Assembly (NCBI GenBank): GCA_946886275.1
Contig: CAMPIH010000086.1
Coordinates: forward strand, 1 to 9,682
Direction of reading: 5' to 3'
DNA from: an uncultured Sphingosinicella sp.
GTDB taxonomy: Bacteria > Pseudomonadota > Alphaproteobacteria > Sphingomonadales > Sphingomonadaceae
Length of the DNA stretch: 9,682 bases
Positions 5,028 to 9,682 of the stretch are shown one piece after another. The notes below the pieces were generated by a model, which had not been told where the DNA came from, ran no database searches, and saw only the letters and a list, made by a program, of their open reading frames with translations. Every line of letters starts with the position of its first letter. The first letter of the stretch is position 1. A program made the position numbers and the translations under genes.

Positions 5028-6389
5028 ATGGCGCATGACGTCAGCTTCAGTGAGGCGAACAGGATCTGGTGGCGTGTCGCGCTGCTCAGCTTCGGCGGTC
5101 CGGCAGGCCAGATCGCCGTCATGCACCGGATCCTCGTCGAGGAGAAAAGATGGATCGGCGAGCGGCGATTCCTCCACGCGCTCAACTTCTGCATGCTCCT
5201 TCCAGGACCGGAAGCGCAGCAACTCGCGACCTATATCGGATGGCTCCTTCACGGCGTCCGCGGCGGGCTCGCCGCCGGCATCCTGTTCATCATCCCCGGC
5301 CTGGTCGCGATCATGGCCTTGTCCTGGCTATACTTCACGTTCGGCAACCTCCCGCTCGTCGAAGCCCTTTTCTTCGGCTTGAAGGCGGCCGTCCTCGCCA
5401 TCGTCCTCGAGGCGGTTCGCCGGATCGGCGCCCGGGCGCTCACCAACAGAGTCCTGCTCGCCATTGCCGCCTCCGCCTTCGTCGCGATCTTCTTCTTCGC
5501 CATCCCCTTTCCGCTGATCATCCTTGCCGCGGCGGTGACGGGCTTCGCCGCGAGCAAGGCCGGCTCGACCGCTTTCGCCGGCCGCGAACACGCCGCTGGC
5601 GGCCTCGTCCTTGCCGATTCGCAGACCCTGTTGGGGGAGGAGTCGCCCGACCACGCCCGTCCCGGCTGGCGCCGAACCGCCCGGATCGCCGCCATCCTCG
5701 TCTCGCTGTGGCTCGCGCCCGTGATCCTGCTGGCGCTTCTGCTCGGCCCGGACGATGTCTTTGCGGAGATCGGCCTGTTCTTCTCGGCGATGGCGGTGGT
5801 GACGTTCGGCGGCGCCTATGCAGTGCTCGCTTATGTCGCCCAGCAGGCGGTCGAGACCTATGGCTGGCTCAGCCCGGGCGAGATGCTGGATGGGCTCGGG
5901 CTCGCGGAGACGACTCCGGGGCCCCTGATCATGGTGACCCAGTTCGTCGGCTTCCTCGGCGCGGCGCGCCAGGCCGAGGGCATGGATCCCCTCGTCGCCG
6001 GAACGCTCGGCGGGCTCCTCACCACCTGGGTGACCTTCGTGCCCTGCTTCCTCTTCATCTTCGTCGGAGCGCCGTTCAGCGAGCGGCTTCGCGGCAACCG
6101 TATGCTGAGCGCCGCCTTGACCGCCATCACCGCCGCCGTCGTCGGGGTGATCCTCAATCTCGCGATCTGGTTCGGGCTCCACACCTTGTTCGAAGGCGTG
6201 GTCGAGATTCGCGCCGGTCCCTTGCGGTTCGACGCGCCGCAGCTGCCGACGATCGACCTTGCCGCCCTGCTGCTGACGGCTTCGGCGCTGGTCGCGGCCC
6301 TGAGATACCGTGTCGGACCCATGCCGCTTCTCGTCGCCTGCGGTCTTGGCGGCATGATGTACCATTTCGTTGCGGAAGCGATTCATTGA
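5028..6389 (+). CDS. chrA: Chromate transporter, two-domain CHR family
   Basis: This inner-membrane protein of 453 residues shows the duplicated CHR domain. The first half has FGGPAGQ (22-28) and LLPGPEAQQL (57-66); the second has FGGAYAVL (260-267) and ETTPGPL (294-300) followed by VTQFVGFLGA. These FGG and PGP signatures in both halves are diagnostic. Many hydrophobic stretches are visible, and the two halves are joined by a hydrophilic linker (about 174-217). Known members export chromate from the cytoplasm using the membrane potential and confer chromate resistance, though many homologues act on unknown substrates. There is no chrB or other chromate gene in the window, so resistance is not proven. 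The start is ATG at 5028; a GAGGA is rather far upstream (about 12 bases), and no alternative start looks better because the conserved sequence begins soon after. Confidence 0.93.
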   Translation: MAHDVSFSEANRIWWRVALLSFGGPAGQIAVMHRILVEEKRWIGERRFLHALNFCMLLPGPEAQQLATYIGWLLHGVRGGLAAGILFIIPGLVAIMALSWLYFTFGNLPLVEALFFGLKAAVLAIVLEAVRRIGARALTNRVLLAIAASAFVAIFFFAIPFPLIILAAAVTGFAASKAGSTAFAGREHAAGGLVLADSQTLLGEESPDHARPGWRRTARIAAILVSLWLAPVILLALLLGPDDVFAEIGLFFSAMAVVTFGGAYAVLAYVAQQAVETYGWLSPGEMLDGLGLAETTPGPLIMVTQFVGFLGAARQAEGMDPLVAGTLGGLLTTWVTFVPCFLFIFVGAPFSERLRGNRMLSAALTAITAAVVGVILNLAIWFGLHTLFEGVVEIRAGPLRFDAPQLPTIDLAALLLTASALVAALRYRVGPMPLLVACGLGGMMYHFVAEAIH

Positions 6390-6440
6390 CTCTGGCGCCG
6401 CGCGGGTGAAAATCCGGCCCGCGATTCGAGGAGGCAGGAC

Positions 6441-6683
6441 ATGGCGGAATATGCAGTGCAGCTCGTCACGCGCTATGACGGCCTGGTCATCGCCTCCTTC
6501 CCCGACTTTCCCGGCGTCACCGCGCTCGGCCGCGACGACGAGGAAGCGCGCGACGAGGCGCGCCGCGCTCTTGCCGAGGCGGTGGCCGCTTTCGAAGCGA
6601 AGGGAGTCGCTCCACCGTCGCCGCGCGCCCGAAGCGAATCGATGATCAGCGTCGAGCTGGCGGCCGGGCCGATCCCCGCTTAA
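6441..6683 (+). CDS. HicB-like small protein without a visible HicA partner
   Basis: The 80-residue product has the HicB N-terminal fold pattern: a beta strand (YAVQLVTRYDGLVIASF, 4-20), the signature FPDFPGVTALG (20-30), then an acidic helix DDEEARDEARRALAEAVAAF (32-51). The tail is short (to residue 80), and I see no ribbon-helix-helix or helix-turn-helix DNA-binding domain. In HicAB systems HicB neutralises the RNase HicA, but no ~60-residue HicA-like frame is present on either side (51 bp to chrA on the left, nadB on the right). It may therefore be an orphan antitoxin-like protein with another role. The start is firm: AGGAGG lies six or seven bases before ATG. The stop overlaps the convergent nadB stop. 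Confidence 0.75.
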   Translation: MAEYAVQLVTRYDGLVIASFPDFPGVTALGRDDEEARDEARRALAEAVAAFEAKGVAPPSPRARSESMISVELAAGPIPA

Positions 6684-8290
6684 TCCGCCGCCGGAGCGCC
6701 CGGCTCCAATATCGTGTTCCTCGCCTCGGCAAGCGTGTCGGGGTGATCGAGTGTGTAGTGGAGGCCGCGGCTTTCCTTGCGAGCAAGCGCCGAGCGGACG
6801 ATCAGGTCGCCGACGATGACCAGGTTGCGCAGCTCGATGAGGTCCGGGGTGACCCGGAAGTGCTTGTAATATTCCTCGACCTCCTGGCGAAGGAGATTGA
6901 TCCGGTTCTTCGCCCGCTGGAGGCGCTTGGTCGTCCGGACGATGCCGACATAGTTCCACATGAAGCGGCGGATTTCCTGCCAATTATGGTGGACGACGAC
7001 TTCCTCATCCGAATCGGTCACCCGGCTTTCGTCCCAGGGGCGGATCGGCGGCGGTGGCGCCAGATCGCCGAGATGATCGTTGATGTGGCGGGCGGCGGCG
7101 AGTCCGAACACCAGGCATTCCAGCACCGAATTGGAGGCGAGCCGGTTGGCGCCGTGAAGGCCCGACATGGTCACTTCGCCGACCGCGTAAAGGCCTTCGA
7201 GGTCGGTCCGCCCGTCCAGGTCCACCATCACTCCGCCGCACGTATAATGGGCCGCCGGGACGACCGGGATCGGCTCCCTCGTGATGTCGATCCCGATGTC
7301 GGGCTCGGCGAGGCGGGCCGCGATCGTCGGGAAATGGGTGCGGATGAAGGCCGGGTCGCGATGAGAGATGTCGAGATGGACATAATCCAGGCCGAGCCGC
7401 TTGAGCTCATGGTCGATCGCCCGGGCGACGATGTCGCGCGGCGCAAGCTCCTCGCGCGGGTCGAACCTCTTCATGAAGCGGCGACCGCTGGTCGGTAGCC
7501 GAAGCTTCGCGCCTTCGCCCCGCATCGCCTCGGTGATGAGGAAATTCTTGACCTCGGAATTGAACAGGCAGGTCGGGTGGAACTGCGCGAACTCCATATT
7601 GGCGATCCGGCAGCCGGCGCGCCACGCCATGGCGATTCCGTCGCCGGTGCTGCCGCGGGGATTGGTCGAATAGAGCCAGGCCCGGCTGGCGCCGCCCGTC
7701 GCCAGGATGACGGCACGCCCGGCGAAGAGCGAGACCCGGCGCGACTGGCGATCCAGAGCGTAGACGCCCCAGACCCGCCGCTCCGCTCCGGCCTGCTCGC
7801 TGTGGCGCCCGGTGGCGAGATCGATCGCCGCCATGTTGGGGACCAAAGTGATGTTGGGGTGAGCCGCGGCCGCCTGCTCGAGCGCCTGCTGGACGGCCCA
7901 GCCGGTCGCGTCGGCGACGTGGACGACGCGGCGGTGGCTGTGGCCGCCCTCCCGGGTCAGGTGCCAGCGATCGGATTCGCCCGGGGTGAAGGGCACGCCA
8001 AGCTCGGCCAGCCGCTCGATCGCGGCAGGCGCATTCTCGACGACGAACTCCACCGCCCGGGGATCGTTGAGGCCGGCGCCAGCGCCGATCGTGTCCTCGA
8101 TATGGCTGTCGAACGTGTCGCCCGGCTCTAGCACCGCGGCGATTCCGCCCTGCGCCCAGGCGGTCGAGCCGGCACTGATCCCGCCCTTCGCCAGCACCGC
8201 GACCTTGAGGTCGGGGGCGAGATTCAGGGCGGCGCTCAGCCCGGCGGCGCCCGAACCGAGGACGACGACGTCGAAGGCGTGGGAGGCCAT
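6680..8290 (-). CDS. nadB: L-aspartate oxidase
   Basis: This flavoprotein oxidises L-aspartate to iminoaspartate, which NadA condenses to quinolinate, the first step of de novo NAD synthesis. The 536-residue protein has the FAD-binding GSGAAG (12-17), SAGSTAWAQGGIAA (39-52), the substrate-site motifs REGGHSH (113-119), QFHPT (236-240), ELAPRDIVARA (281-291), HYTCGGV (348-354) and the FAD-contacting GANRLASNS (380-388). It also has the helical C-terminal domain of the succinate dehydrogenase/fumarate reductase flavoprotein family. Several of these residues are the catalytic or substrate-binding ones known from E. coli NadB. Length is normal for the family. It follows the ABC ATPase gene by 36 bp on the same strand. 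No nadA or nadC is in the window. The ribosome-binding site is weak, but the start places the FAD motif at the usual distance. Confidence 0.96.
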   Translation of the reverse strand: MASHAFDVVVLGSGAAGLSAALNLAPDLKVAVLAKGGISAGSTAWAQGGIAAVLEPGDTFDSHIEDTIGAGAGLNDPRAVEFVVENAPAAIERLAELGVPFTPGESDRWHLTREGGHSHRRVVHVADATGWAVQQALEQAAAAHPNITLVPNMAAIDLATGRHSEQAGAERRVWGVYALDRQSRRVSLFAGRAVILATGGASRAWLYSTNPRGSTGDGIAMAWRAGCRIANMEFAQFHPTCLFNSEVKNFLITEAMRGEGAKLRLPTSGRRFMKRFDPREELAPRDIVARAIDHELKRLGLDYVHLDISHRDPAFIRTHFPTIAARLAEPDIGIDITREPIPVVPAAHYTCGGVMVDLDGRTDLEGLYAVGEVTMSGLHGANRLASNSVLECLVFGLAAARHINDHLGDLAPPPPIRPWDESRVTDSDEEVVVHHNWQEIRRFMWNYVGIVRTTKRLQRAKNRINLLRQEVEEYYKHFRVTPDLIELRNLVIVGDLIVRSALARKESRGLHYTLDHPDTLAEARNTILEPGAPAAD

Positions 8291-8326
8291 CAGCAGGCCG
8301 CCGTTCGAGCTGAAAGCGCGACGGGA

Positions 8327-9256
<930 letters not shown>

Positions 9257-9274
9257 GGCGGTGGGAATAGCGGC

Positions 9275-9307
9275 GTTAACCGGTCGCGGGAAGCAGCGGT
9301 TAACCGC
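9275..9307. promoter_or_regulatory. Paired GTTAACCG motifs in a divergent promoter region
   Basis: GTTAACCG occurs at 9275-9282 and again at 9299-9306, 24 bp apart. The second copy is the centre of a perfect 12-bp palindrome GCGGTTAACCGC (9296-9307). They lie between the ABC ATPase start (9256) and the rightward genes, where an operator would be expected. The TTAACC core resembles an alphaproteobacterial CtrA half-site, but the spacing does not fit the TTAA-N7-TTAA arrangement, so no regulator is named. Confidence 0.4.
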
Positions 9308-9317
9308 GCCGGGACCA

Positions 9318-9323
9318 TATATT
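9318..9323 (+). promoter_or_regulatory. Possible -10 element, TATATT
   Basis: TATATT is a good -10 hexamer in otherwise GC-rich DNA. No normal -35 lies upstream; the palindrome GCGGTTAACCGC occupies that position instead, as in activator-dependent promoters. Transcription would start about six bases later, at or next to the ATG at 9329, which implies a leaderless message. Confidence 0.35.
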
Positions 9324-9328
9324 GCGTC

Positions 9329-9433
9329 ATGTTCATGCAGCTTCACTATTGGGGCCTTTCCCGAACCGCCCTGATCGTCTCGGCGATCGGCGCGGGGATG
9401 CTTGCGAGCCTGGGCGGCGCCGGAACGGTCTAG
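9329..9433 (+). CDS. Possible 34-residue hydrophobic peptide
   Basis: ATG at 9329 opens a 34-codon frame ending in TAG at 9431-9433. The peptide has a short aromatic head (MFMQLHYWGLSR), then a small-residue-rich hydrophobic segment (TALIVSAIGAGMLASLGGAG) that could form one membrane helix. There is no Shine-Dalgarno, but a TATATT hexamer lies just upstream, so a leaderless message is possible. It would be divergent from the ABC ATPase and 67 bp before the zinc-finger gene. I recognise no family. It may instead be an untranslated leader of the downstream gene. Confidence 0.35.
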   Translation: MFMQLHYWGLSRTALIVSAIGAGMLASLGGAGTV

Positions 9434-9500
9434 GCCAGGACAGCAAGGTCGGGTGACGCCCGCCATTGTCTGCGGCCGGGCGCTTCGCTAGAGCCGCGCC

Positions 9501-9682
9501 ATGGCCGCCACCGATCCGTTCACGCCCGAAATCGCCTTTACCGACAGCCCCCGGGTCGCCTGCGACGGCGCCACCGAGATCTCGCCGGCGCTGGGCCATC
9601 CGAGAGTCTATCTGCAGATCGACGAGAAGGGCTATGTCGACTGCGGCTATTGCGACAAGCGCTTCATCCTCAAGGGCGGTCC
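9501..9682 (+). CDS. CHCC zinc-finger protein (NDUFS6-like), 5' part
   Basis: Sixty codons are present before the gene runs off the right edge. The sequence carries the CHCC zinc-binding pattern: C21 (VACDG), H33 (LGHPRVYL), C48 and C51 (VDCGYCDKRF). This is the pattern of the short zinc-finger domain found in the mitochondrial complex-I subunit NDUFS6 and in small alphaproteobacterial proteins. In bacteria these are usually annotated only as zinc-finger domain proteins; a role with respiratory complex I is suggested by homology to NDUFS6 but not shown here. Family members are about 60-80 residues, so only the last few residues should be missing. The preceding bases contain no clear ribosome-binding site, but the conserved part starts soon after this ATG. 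Confidence 0.85.
   Translation, partial: MAATDPFTPEIAFTDSPRVACDGATEISPALGHPRVYLQIDEKGYVDCGYCDKRFILKGG

Noticed and set aside
6401..6423. Short inverted repeat CGCGGG ... CCCGCG between chrA and the HicB-like gene
   Set aside because: Only six GC base pairs with an 11-base loop and no T-run; expected by chance in DNA of this composition.
5328..6983. Long minus-strand open frame (551 codons) opposite chrA and the HicB-like gene
   Set aside because: The composition is Arg/Gly/Asp/Glu-rich without motifs. It spans two real plus-strand genes and part of nadB in another frame, so it is a coding shadow.

Overview
The window is high-GC chromosomal DNA of an alphaproteobacterium, most likely from the Sphingomonadales. 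The reasons are the protein styles (a NrdA that ends in CLACQ, a NrdB that begins MPLLEARK, a CHCC zinc-finger protein of the complex-I NDUFS6 type), the strong third-position G/C preference with long antisense open frames, and many short or overlapping gene junctions. This placement is inferred from protein resemblance, not from a database search. I see no insertion sequence, prophage, CRISPR array, tRNA or rRNA.

Region 1 (1-3503, minus strand) is a class I ribonucleotide reductase locus. nrdA (1121-3091) is transcribed leftwards towards the first codons of nrdB (1-59). Four tiny genes lie between them (854-1033, 612-845, 286-615, 77-289). They encode proteins of 59, 77, 109 and 70 residues, all rich in membrane segments; the 109-residue one also carries a lipobox. 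The last three are chained by 4-base stop/start overlaps, so the whole set looks like one operon, nrdA-(four small membrane proteins)-nrdB. A perfect 12-bp hairpin lies just after nrdA. The 412-bp gap upstream of nrdA holds two NrdR-box-like palindromes one above the other at a 32-bp step, a near-consensus DnaA box and a small hairpin.

Region 2 (3504-4795, plus strand) is a two-gene unit joined by an ATGA overlap: a dihydrofolate-reductase-fold (RibD C-terminal-like) protein and a glutathione S-transferase. Two GC-rich hairpins follow in the gap before the next gene.

Region 3 (5028-6683, plus strand) holds a full-length two-domain chromate transporter (chrA) and a short HicB-like protein with no visible HicA partner. 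The HicB-like gene converges with nadB, and their stop codons overlap.

Region 4 (6680-9256, minus strand) is an ABC-transporter ATPase followed 36 bp later by nadB (L-aspartate oxidase, first step of NAD synthesis). No permease gene is visible next to the ATPase.

Region 5 (9257-9682) is a divergent control region with two GTTAACCG motifs. It is followed by a possible 34-residue hydrophobic peptide gene and the start of a CHCC zinc-finger protein that runs off the right edge.

The most interesting feature is the block of small membrane-protein genes enclosed between the two RNR subunit genes. The other genes are recognisable housekeeping or accessory functions.
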